Assembly (NCBI GenBank): GCA_964550435.1
Contig: CAZJZI010000062.1
Location: forward strand, 1 to 11,001
Direction: 5' to 3'
DNA length: 11,001 nucleotides
Origin: UBA11400 sp964550435
GTDB lineage: Bacteria; Bacteroidota; Rhodothermia; Balneolales; HLUCCA01
Shown here: piece after piece, positions 1-6,419 of the stretch
Layout: each line of letters begins with the position of its first letter
How positions within the stretch are numbered: position 1 is the first letter of the stretch
Program-made: the position numbers and the translations under genes
Notes under the pieces: generated by a model
Database searches by the model: none
Told to the model about the DNA's origin: nothing
What the model saw: only the letters and a program-made list of their open reading frames with translations

Positions 1-435
1 AACCGTTCGACCACCGATTTCCAGATTGAAATAGATGAAATCGACCACATGGCCTTCCAGAAATCCGCCATATCCCCCGACATAACCCATAACCATTCGA
101 TCGATGAGATTCCCGATTGCCCCACCAATGATCAATCCCATCAGATACATAAAGGGAACTGGTGCATCGTGGATATGCCTGATCACATACCCGATAATCA
201 CGAACGTGGCGATCAATGCAAACAAACTTACATAAAAGGTATCAAGGATATCGATACCCAGTGCCATTCCTGGATTCTTGGTGAACAAAAACGACAACCA
301 ACCCTCAATAATATCCACATTCTGATATGCAGGAGTGGTTCTTACCTTGAATTTGGTATACTGATCGATGAAAATAACAATCAGAGCCGTAATCGACAGA
401 ATCAGGGCTTTCTTTTTGACGGATGCAGTAGTCAA
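1..435 (-). CDS. lspA: Lipoprotein signal peptidase (signal peptidase II), 3' end cut by window edge
   Basis: Inner-membrane aspartyl protease that removes the signal peptide from prolipoproteins after lipidation of the +1 cysteine. This ORF was read by hand on the minus strand: 145 codons are open to the window edge, out of a usual 160-200. Family motifs are visible: D24-x-x-TK in the first membrane helix, the NPGMALGI box (N54 onwards), GGAIGNLIDR at 104-113, and VVDFIYF at 130-136, whose D132 is the first catalytic aspartate. The second catalytic aspartate (FNxAD box) lies outside the window. A short Gly/Tyr-rich insert at 117-128 is like Bacteroidota LspA. The start is TTG at 435-433: an in-frame stop lies at 450-448, no ATG or GTG occurs before the first helix, and the TTG sits one base after the stop of the upstream TraR/DksA gene, so translation is probably coupled. 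Family assignment is very secure; the exact start is likely but unproven. Confidence 0.93.
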   Translation of the reverse strand, partial: MTTASVKKKALILSITALIVIFIDQYTKFKVRTTPAYQNVDIIEGWLSFLFTKNPGMALGIDILDTFYVSLFALIATFVIIGYVIRHIHDAPVPFMYLMGLIIGGAIGNLIDRMVMGYVGGYGGFLEGHVVDFIYFNLEIGGRTV

Positions 436-436
436 A

Positions 437-847
437 TCAGCGACGTTTTAATTTAGCTTCGATACTGATTTGAGTGTGTGGAACAGCCTCAAGACGTCCT
501 TTGGAAATCTTTTTGCCAGTTACTTTGCACACGCCGTACGTCTTGTTGTCAACACGTACAAGGGCATCGTCCAAATATTTAAGGAACTTCTTCGTGCGGT
601 TAAACAACATATATGTTTTCTCACGCTCCTGAGCATCAGTCCCCGCATCAGCCATATGGTAAGAATATGCGGATTCGTCCGATGCGTTCTCTGTGTTGTC
701 ACGCAGAGTTTGTTGAAGAAGATCAAGATCGCGTTCGGAGTCTTCGCGTTTTTTCAGAATAATCTGGCGAAAATACTCCAGCTCTTCATCGTTATAAGGC
801 GAAATACGTTCAGGCTGTTCTTGTTTTACGTTCTTTTCCATAGCCAT
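437..847 (-). CDS. TraR/DksA-family protein with degenerate zinc finger
   Basis: A 136-residue protein of the TraR/DksA family, whose members enter the RNA polymerase secondary channel and modulate initiation, often with ppGpp. Residues 20-100 are charged and helical (probable coiled-coil part, with the acidic stretch ADAGTDAQ near 66-73). The C-terminal module follows the family pattern YGVCKVTGKKI (104-114) and GRLEAVPHTQ (117-126). Only the first of the four zinc cysteines is kept (C107); the other positions align with T110, S128 and A131, so zinc binding as in E. coli DksA is unlikely. From memory this cysteine-poor form is normal in Bacteroidota. It starts 8 bp after ileS and ends 1 bp before lspA, so it is co-transcribed with both. 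A second in-frame ATG two codons downstream could also be used. Its transcriptional targets cannot be read from the sequence. Confidence 0.9.
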   Translation of the reverse strand: MAMEKNVKQEQPERISPYNDEELEYFRQIILKKREDSERDLDLLQQTLRDNTENASDESAYSYHMADAGTDAQEREKTYMLFNRTKKFLKYLDDALVRVDNKTYGVCKVTGKKISKGRLEAVPHTQISIEAKLKRR

Positions 848-855
848 GCGGTTAA

Positions 856-3800
856 TTACTTGGTAGTTCGTTTTATGAAAATCGTCACTTCAGCACCGTC
901 AATGTCCCAGTCTTTGGTATAATCATAGTCGCCTGATGGCGTATAATCCATAGACTCAGCCAGTGTTTCCGTCATTATGTAATCATCCATTGCCTGTACA
1001 GCTTCGCTTGTACGGGCATCGGTTTTAAAAGCCACAACAATGCGGTCAGTTACATCAAAATCTGCTTCCTTACGCATATTCTGGATGCGATTGACCACCT
1101 CACGCGCGATTCCCTCATTAACGAGTTCATCAGTGAGTTCAGTATCTGCTGCTACCGTCAATCCGTCTTCGGTTTCAACAGACCAACCAGACAGCCCATG
1201 ACGGACAACCACTATGTCTTCACTCTGTAAATTAATGATTTCCCCGGCATCAAGTGTAACAGTTAATGAGCCTTGTTGCTCAAATTTTGTTATTTCTTCA
1301 GATGTCAATGCCTGAATCTTGGCAGATGTCGCCTTCATCAAGCCACCAATTTTCTTACCAAGAACCGGAAAATTAGCTTTTGCACTTTTATGAACAATAC
1401 CTGAGTCGTCTTTTACATACTCGATAGCCTTCACGTTCACTTCATCGAGAATAATACTTTTGACCGACTCAATAGCAGATTTGTCTTTGGTACTGCTGAC
1501 CGGCAAAATAATTCTGCTCAAAGGCTGACGAACATTGATGTTCTCTTTATTTCGGATGCGAAGCACGATCGAACTGATCTTGCGTGCCATCTCCATACGA
1601 TACTCAAGCTGCTTGTCAATCGCAGTTTCTTCAACAGTCGGATAAAACGAAATATGTACCGATAGTTCGTCTTTACCAGTGACTTCATTCAGACGTTGAT
1701 ACAACCATTCACCCATAAACGGGGCTACCGGACTAATCAACTTGGCAACATTCATTAAACATTCAAATAATGTCTGATAGGCTGAAGTCTTGTCTAATGT
1801 TTTTCCTTCTTTCCAGAAGCGGCGTCGGCTTCGGCGTACATACCAGTTACTTAGTTCCTCAACAAATTGTTCTACTTCACGACAGGCTCTGGTAACATCA
1901 TAGTCTTCGAGATACTGATCCACCATCTTGATGGTGCTGAACTGACGGGAGATAATCCATCGGTCCATTTCAGTTCGTTCTGAATACGGTACCTGTGCTC
2001 CTGAATACTTGAACTTGTCGATGTTGGCGTACATCGCAAAGAAACTGTATGTGTTCAGAATAGTATTGAAAAGCTTACGCTGTGTCTCCTTGAGACCTTC
2101 TTCGTTGAATTTCAGATTTTCCCACGGAGCAGAATTACTCATCATGTACCAGCGTGTGCTGTCTGCCCCGTAATCCTGAAGAATTCTGAACGGATCTACT
2201 GTGTTACCTTTTGACTTACTCATTTTCTCGCCTTTGGCGTCGAGTACGAGTCCGTTTGATACTACATTTTTAAACGCTGGCTTGTCAAATAGCATGGTTC
2301 CAAGCGCGTGTAAGGTGTAGAACCATCCACGGGTCTGGTCAACTCCTTCGGCAATAAAATCAGCCGGAAAGTTGGTATCAAATACTTTTTTCTGCTCGAA
2401 TGGATAGTGCCACTGCGCAAATGGCATGGCTCCGGAGTCAAACCAAACATCTAACAGATCCGGAATGCGTCGCATGGTTCCGCCATCGGCTGCTTTCCAT
2501 GTAATCTGATCGATTACAGGTCTGTGCAAGTCGATTTCCGCGTCTTTTGGCAAGCCGGCTTTCTTTTTTAGCTCATCCACGCTGCCGATGACGATCATTT
2601 CATCCGGATTGCTGTCGTTTACCCAAATTGGAATCGGTGTTCCCCAGAAGCGTTGTCGGGAAATGGCCCAGTCTACGTTGTTCTCCAGCCAGGTTCCAAA
2701 ACGTCCGGTGCCGGTACTTGCAGGCTTCCAGTTGATGGTCTTGTTGAGTTCAACCATACGATCACGTACCGCAGTTGTACGAATAAACCAGCTTTCAACA
2801 GGATACGACATCAGCGGCGTACCTTTGCGCCAGTCATGCGGATAGTTGTGCAAATAGGTCTGCTGATGGTACAGTATGCCTCGCTGTTTGAGGTTACGAA
2901 TCACCTCTTTATCGGCATCTTTGAACCAAAGCCCGGCGAATTCGGTAATGGAATCATCGAAGCATCCGTCGCGATCGATCGGATTGAACATCGGTACACC
3001 TTCACGGACCGAAGTATCGTAGTCATCAGCACCATAAGCCGGAGCAGCATGTACAATTCCGGTACCATCTTCGGTAGTCACGAAATCAGCCGCTACTACT
3101 TTCCAGGCTTGTGATTTATCGAATTTTTGGAGCGCGTAATCAAAGATCGGCTTGTATGTTTTTCCCACAAGATCAGAGCCTTTAACACGTTTGATTATCT
3201 CGTATTCTTCCTTGATCACGGCTCCTAAAAGATCCTCAGCAAGTATGTAATGCGTCGGTTCTGGCGCATCTTTGATGCGTATAAGCACATAATTGATGGT
3301 GTTGCTCACAACCAACAACATGTTGGAAATCAGCGTCCATGGAGTGGTCGTCCAGGCCAGGAAATAGGTATCTTCGGCTTCATCCAACTGAAATTTGACA
3401 TAAACAGATGGATCCTGGACCTCTTTGTATCCAAGGCTTACTTCGTGTGAGCTCAGAACAGTGCTGCTACCCGGCGAATACCACTGGATTTTATATCCTT
3501 TGTAGAGCAGATCTTTGCGATAAAGCTCCGAAATCGCCCACCAGACCGACTCGATGTAGTCGTTTTCAAAGGTTACATACGGATTCTTGAGATCGACCCA
3601 GTATCCCATTCGGTTTGTGAGATCATCCCACAAGTTTTTGTATCGAAGTACACTCTCACGGCACCGTGCATTGTATTCTGCGAGTCCAAATTTTTCGACT
3701 TCTGCACGTCCTTTAAGCCCTAATTCCTTCTCAACCTCTATTTCGACCGGCAGACCGTGGGTGTCCCAACCAGCCTTGCGCATAACCTTGAAACCCTTCA

Positions 3801-4026
3801 TGGTTTTATATCGGCAGAACAAGTCTTTGACCGTACGGGCCATGACGTGGTGAATGCCAGGCTTGCCGTTCGCAGTGGGCGGTCCTTCGTAGAAAGTGAA
3901 GGGAATTCCGTCCTCACGCGTTGCAACACTCTTGTCAAACACTCCGTTCTTTTGCCACCACGCCAGTATCTCTAATTCGAGTTTGGCGTAATCGACTTGC
4001 TTAGCTTCCTGAAACCTTTTCTCCAT
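856..4026 (-). CDS. ileS: Isoleucyl-tRNA synthetase (IleRS2-like, GIHH signature)
   Basis: Cytoplasmic class Ia enzyme that charges tRNA-Ile, 1056 residues, full length for the larger IleRS type. Landmarks: N-terminal Rossmann half with PPTANGKPGIHH (49-60), where the HIGH signature reads GIHH; CP1 editing domain with WTTTPWT (225-231) and GTGIVHAAPAYGADDY (321-336); ISRQRFWGTPIP (455-466); DVWFDSG (526-532); EGVDQTRGWFYTL (560-572); and KMSKS at 601-605. The anticodon-binding and C-terminal extension domains follow. Cysteine pairs that bind zinc in some IleRS are replaced (NYPHDWRKGTP at 394-404). The ATG at 4026 gives the usual N-terminus (MEKRF...), has no Shine-Dalgarno site, and lies about 28 bases after the start site predicted from a TATATTTG element. 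It is the first gene of the ileS - TraR/DksA - lspA operon. The family call is certain; subtype IleRS2 is inferred from the signature and length. Confidence 0.99.
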   Translation of the reverse strand: MEKRFQEAKQVDYAKLELEILAWWQKNGVFDKSVATREDGIPFTFYEGPPTANGKPGIHHVMARTVKDLFCRYKTMKGFKVMRKAGWDTHGLPVEIEVEKELGLKGRAEVEKFGLAEYNARCRESVLRYKNLWDDLTNRMGYWVDLKNPYVTFENDYIESVWWAISELYRKDLLYKGYKIQWYSPGSSTVLSSHEVSLGYKEVQDPSVYVKFQLDEAEDTYFLAWTTTPWTLISNMLLVVSNTINYVLIRIKDAPEPTHYILAEDLLGAVIKEEYEIIKRVKGSDLVGKTYKPIFDYALQKFDKSQAWKVVAADFVTTEDGTGIVHAAPAYGADDYDTSVREGVPMFNPIDRDGCFDDSITEFAGLWFKDADKEVIRNLKQRGILYHQQTYLHNYPHDWRKGTPLMSYPVESWFIRTTAVRDRMVELNKTINWKPASTGTGRFGTWLENNVDWAISRQRFWGTPIPIWVNDSNPDEMIVIGSVDELKKKAGLPKDAEIDLHRPVIDQITWKAADGGTMRRIPDLLDVWFDSGAMPFAQWHYPFEQKKVFDTNFPADFIAEGVDQTRGWFYTLHALGTMLFDKPAFKNVVSNGLVLDAKGEKMSKSKGNTVDPFRILQDYGADSTRWYMMSNSAPWENLKFNEEGLKETQRKLFNTILNTYSFFAMYANIDKFKYSGAQVPYSERTEMDRWIISRQFSTIKMVDQYLEDYDVTRACREVEQFVEELSNWYVRRSRRRFWKEGKTLDKTSAYQTLFECLMNVAKLISPVAPFMGEWLYQRLNEVTGKDELSVHISFYPTVEETAIDKQLEYRMEMARKISSIVLRIRNKENINVRQPLSRIILPVSSTKDKSAIESVKSIILDEVNVKAIEYVKDDSGIVHKSAKANFPVLGKKIGGLMKATSAKIQALTSEEITKFEQQGSLTVTLDAGEIINLQSEDIVVVRHGLSGWSVETEDGLTVAADTELTDELVNEGIAREVVNRIQNMRKEADFDVTDRIVVAFKTDARTSEAVQAMDDYIMTETLAESMDYTPSGDYDYTKDWDIDGAEVTIFIKRTTK

Positions 4027-4181
4027 AAAGGATTGAGTTTTTATAAATTTCTAAAGACACCAAATATACAACTTTTTTGCGAAATCTTATTTAAGCTAAA
4101 TCACAGTTTAATTTGGTCGCAAAAGATACTAAACTGCATGTTCGTTCGTGTTTAAATGAAATTCAACTGATCAGATAGCTT
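4027..4181. other. AT-rich divergent intergenic region
   Basis: This 155-bp region separates the divergent ileS operon and the TPR lipoprotein gene and must hold the promoters of both. It is AT-rich compared with the flanking genes. A good Bacteroidota-like -7 element is seen for the minus direction. For the plus direction only a weaker TAATTTG (4109-4115) is seen. I see no riboswitch or T-box-like structure for ileS; the predicted leader is too short for a T-box. Confidence 0.7.
4061..4068 (-). promoter_or_regulatory. Candidate -7 promoter element of the ileS operon
   Basis: On the minus strand the bases read TATATTTG, a perfect match to the TAnnTTTG -7 element used by the Bacteroidota primary sigma factor. 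It would place the transcription start near 4055 and give a leader of about 28 bases before the ileS ATG. No clear TTTG-type -33 element sits at the expected spacing (the region there is AT-rich), so the call rests on one half-site. Confidence 0.45.
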
Positions 4182-4754
4182 ATGTTTGTGTCAAATTTAC
4201 CTTTTTATCGTCGGTTATCGTCGCTTTTTCTCGTAAGCTCGTTGGTTATCGTAACTAGTTGTTCGATGGGACCGAGCAAAGAGCGAATGTCGTATGAAAT
4301 TGACGAACTTGAAGCTGAGTTAACAGAGCTATATAATCAAACTGGCCGCTCTGAGGCAACCATTGCAACTAGCACACAACTGCGCGATCAGTACATCCAC
4401 TACGCCGACACCTGGAAATCTGACTCACTTGCGGCTGAATTTCTGTTTCAGGCTGCCATGATCGATGCCGACATCCGTGAGGATGTAACCAACGGACTCC
4501 AATACCTGGAACGAATTGTCATAGAGTATCCCGACCATCCTATTCACTCAAAAACCTTGTTCCTGATTGGATTCACATATGCTGAACAACTTAGACGGTT
4601 CGACAAAGCACGCGAAGCGTACGAGAAATATCTTGAGTTGTATCCCGATGGAGAAATGGCAAGCTCAGTACGTATCGAACTCGATAATCTGGGATTAACA
4701 CCCTCTTTTTTGCCGGATGCCAACACCACTTCAACTGTACAGCCTTTAGACTGA
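4182..4754 (+). CDS. TPR-containing lipoprotein (BamD/YbgF-like repeats)
   Basis: A 190-residue predicted lipoprotein. The N-terminus has arginines (R10, R11), a hydrophobic stretch (12-24) and the lipobox VTSC with the modified cysteine at C27, so the product should be lipidated, cut by signal peptidase II and anchored in an envelope membrane. Residues 36-52 are acidic and helical. Residues 82-118 and 119-157 form two TPR-like hairpins of the kind in BamD and YbgF/CpoB (LQYLERIVIEYPDHP, then KAREAYEKYLELYPDGE). The C-terminus (176-190) is low-complexity Ser/Thr/Asn. TPRs bind partner proteins; the partner is not evident. It is too short for a full BamD (about 240-280 residues, five TPRs), so I do not assign that role. 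It lies 116 bp upstream of gltX in the same direction. Confidence 0.85.
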   Translation: MFVSNLPFYRRLSSLFLVSSLVIVTSCSMGPSKERMSYEIDELEAELTELYNQTGRSEATIATSTQLRDQYIHYADTWKSDSLAAEFLFQAAMIDADIREDVTNGLQYLERIVIEYPDHPIHSKTLFLIGFTYAEQLRRFDKAREAYEKYLELYPDGEMASSVRIELDNLGLTPSFLPDANTTSTVQPLD

Positions 4755-4764
4755 CATCCGGATG
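4755..4764. repeat. 10-bp perfect palindrome after the TPR lipoprotein gene
   Basis: CATCCGGATG follows the TGA stop directly and is a perfect palindrome. The distal half GGATG can also pair with CATCC at 4777-4781. No T-tract follows, so it is not a convincing intrinsic terminator; it could be a weak 3'-end hairpin or chance. Confidence 0.3.
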
Positions 4765-4796
4765 GGTTTAACCTTCATCCACAGCTAAAAAATTGC

Positions 4797-4804
4797 TATC
4801 TTAC
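4797..4804 (+). promoter_or_regulatory. Possible -7 promoter element for gltX
   Basis: TATCTTAC resembles TAnnTTTG at six of eight positions and is preceded by an A-rich stretch and ATTG. It would give a leader of roughly 60 bases before the gltX ATG. A second weak candidate, TACGTTCA at 4843-4850, lies closer to the gene. Neither has a clear -33 partner; one of them is plausible because the 116-bp gap suggests a separate promoter. Confidence 0.25.
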
Positions 4805-4870
4805 GGGACTGTACTGCGTTTTTTCACGCTAATTTTCCAACTTACGTTCAGCTCGTAAATCAATTATATC

Positions 4871-6355
4871 ATGAGTAATTCTGTCAGAGTACGTTTCGCC
4901 CCATCACCAACCGGAATGCTACACATCGGTGGCTTGCGTACCGCCCTGTACAACTATTTATTTGCCAAGCACCATAACGGTACATTTATCCTGCGTATCG
5001 AAGATACCGACCAGAACCGATATGTCGAAGGTGCCGAAGACGACATTAAAACTTCTCTGAAGTGGGCTGGGATGCAATATGATGAAGGTCCCGACGCGGC
5101 TGGTGATTGCGGCCCATACCGCCAAAGCGAACGATCCGAGCTGTACAAGAAATACGCCCAGGAACTCATCGACAACGATTACGCGTACTATGCGTTCGAT
5201 ACTACCGAAGAGATCGAACAAATGCGTGATAGACTCCAAAAATCAGGTAATCCATCTCCTAAATACGATTCCATTACGCGCATGTCGATGAAAAACAGCC
5301 TAACTCTTCCTAAGGATGAAGTTGAGCGTCGATTGGCTGCCGGCGAGGAGCATGTGGTTCGTCTGAAGGTGCCCCGTCGTGAGACCATTAAGTTCGAAGA
5401 TATCATTCGTGGCGTAGTCAGTTTCAATAGCGCAGGACTCGACGATCAGGTTTTGATCAAGTCCGACGGACTTCCAACGTACCACCTGGCTAATGTGGTC
5501 GACGACCACACAATGTCGATCACCCATGTTATTCGTGGTGAAGAATGGCTGAGTAGCGCTCCAAAACATATTTTATTGTATCAGTATCTGGGCTGGGAAC
5601 CTCCTCAAATGGCTCACTTGCCATTGATTATGAGTCCGGCCGGAGGAAAACTCTCAAAACGAAATGCCGAAGAACTCGGAATTCCGGTCAACGTTCGCGA
5701 CTACATCAAAGGACATTACGAGCCGGACGCACTGGTAAATTTCCTGGCATTTTTGGGATGGAGTCCAGGTGACGACCGCGAGATTTTGTCGATGCAGGAT
5801 CTGATTACCGAATTCGACTTGAACCGAGTGAGCAAAGCCGGAGCCGTATTTAACATGCAAAAACTGATGTGGTACAATGAGCAGTATTTGCGTTCACGCC
5901 CAAACGAAGATATCCTCCCTCAATTCAAGCAATTCTTGACCGAAGCGAATCTAACTGCCCCTTCTGATTCTTACATGATAAAAGTTATCGAGCTCATGAA
6001 AGAGCGGGTTTCAAACGTAACCGAACTTCTTACGTTAGGTCGTTATTATTTCGAAGCACCTTCAGAATATGACGAAAAATCTGTAGCTAAAGCCTGGAAA
6101 GGCGAAGCAGCTGAACTTGTTACTCTGTATCGTGATGCCATCTACTCAGATACTGACTATTCGGCAGCCTCACTGAAAGTCATCCTTTCTGAGATGGTTG
6201 AATCCCGCGGACTCGGATTCGGCAAACTCATGCTTCCTGTTCGACTTGCAGTAACAGGGATGGGATTCGGTCCCGATTTGTTTGAAACACTCGAGCTTCT
6301 CGGCAAAGATGAAGTAAACAGTAGGTTGAATGCTGCCTTGGAGAAGTTGTCATAA
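4871..6355 (+). CDS. gltX: Glutamyl-tRNA synthetase
   Basis: Cytoplasmic class Ib synthetase that attaches glutamate to tRNA-Glu, 494 residues, normal length for bacterial GluRS. The catalytic domain opens with RFAPSPTGMLHIGG (8-21), where HIGG is the usual GluRS form of HIGH. It continues with RIEDTD (42-47), the tRNA-binding region around DGLPTYHLANVVDDH (199-213) and HVIRGEEWLSSAPKH (219-233), and the KMSKS loop as KLSKR at 260-264. The helical anticodon-binding domain follows from about residue 330. The CxC...YxC zinc site found near residue 100 in E. coli is absent (AYYAFDTTEEIEQ, 105-117), as in other zinc-free GluRS. The ATG at 4871 gives the expected short N-terminus and has no Shine-Dalgarno site. 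Whether it is discriminating or also charges tRNA-Gln cannot be settled without knowing if glnS or gatCAB is present elsewhere. Confidence 0.98.
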   Translation: MSNSVRVRFAPSPTGMLHIGGLRTALYNYLFAKHHNGTFILRIEDTDQNRYVEGAEDDIKTSLKWAGMQYDEGPDAAGDCGPYRQSERSELYKKYAQELIDNDYAYYAFDTTEEIEQMRDRLQKSGNPSPKYDSITRMSMKNSLTLPKDEVERRLAAGEEHVVRLKVPRRETIKFEDIIRGVVSFNSAGLDDQVLIKSDGLPTYHLANVVDDHTMSITHVIRGEEWLSSAPKHILLYQYLGWEPPQMAHLPLIMSPAGGKLSKRNAEELGIPVNVRDYIKGHYEPDALVNFLAFLGWSPGDDREILSMQDLITEFDLNRVSKAGAVFNMQKLMWYNEQYLRSRPNEDILPQFKQFLTEANLTAPSDSYMIKVIELMKERVSNVTELLTLGRYYFEAPSEYDEKSVAKAWKGEAAELVTLYRDAIYSDTDYSAASLKVILSEMVESRGLGFGKLMLPVRLAVTGMGFGPDLFETLELLGKDEVNSRLNAALEKLS

Positions 6356-6378
6356 TCCTTGTTGATTTTACAAGGATT
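6354..6378 (+). terminator. Hairpin at the gltX stop codon, possible terminator
   Basis: A perfect 9-bp stem, AATCCTTGT (6354-6362) with ACAAGGATT (6370-6378), and a 7-base loop. It begins within the gltX TAA stop. The following TTTGATTAAC is only weakly T-rich, so termination may be partial. A second small inverted repeat, GGTTT (6390-6394) with AAACC (6402-6406), follows. Confidence 0.5.
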
Positions 6379-6390
6379 TGATTAACTTCG
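6361..6390 (+). promoter_or_regulatory. Candidate promoter of the antiporter gene
   Basis: GTTG (6361-6364) and TAACTTCG (6383-6390) resemble the TTTG / TAnnTTTG pair with an 18-base spacer; the -7 element matches at five of its six fixed positions. It would start transcription near 6397, about 23 bases before the ATG. It overlaps the gltX 3' hairpin, so termination and reinitiation would share this short region. Confidence 0.35.
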
Positions 6391-6419
6391 GTTTTTAAAT
6401 TAAACCAATCCAAGGATGT

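Noticed and set aside
49..456. Plus-strand open frame of 135 codons opposite lspA
   Set aside because: It is the shadow of lspA, whose minus-strand translation carries all family motifs; the plus-strand product has no recognisable features.
470..922. Plus-strand open frame of 150 codons opposite the TraR/DksA gene
   Set aside because: It is antisense to a well-conserved coding gene and runs into the ileS 3' end; no promoter, ribosome site or family similarity.
4109..4115. TAATTTG as a promoter element of the TPR lipoprotein gene
   Set aside because: It has one base too few between TA and TTTG and no -33 partner, so it is not strong enough to list as a feature.
4027..4181. T-box or other tRNA-sensing leader for ileS
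   Set aside because: The predicted leader is about 28 bases, too short, and no T-box motif (TGGNACCGCG-like) or long stem is visible.
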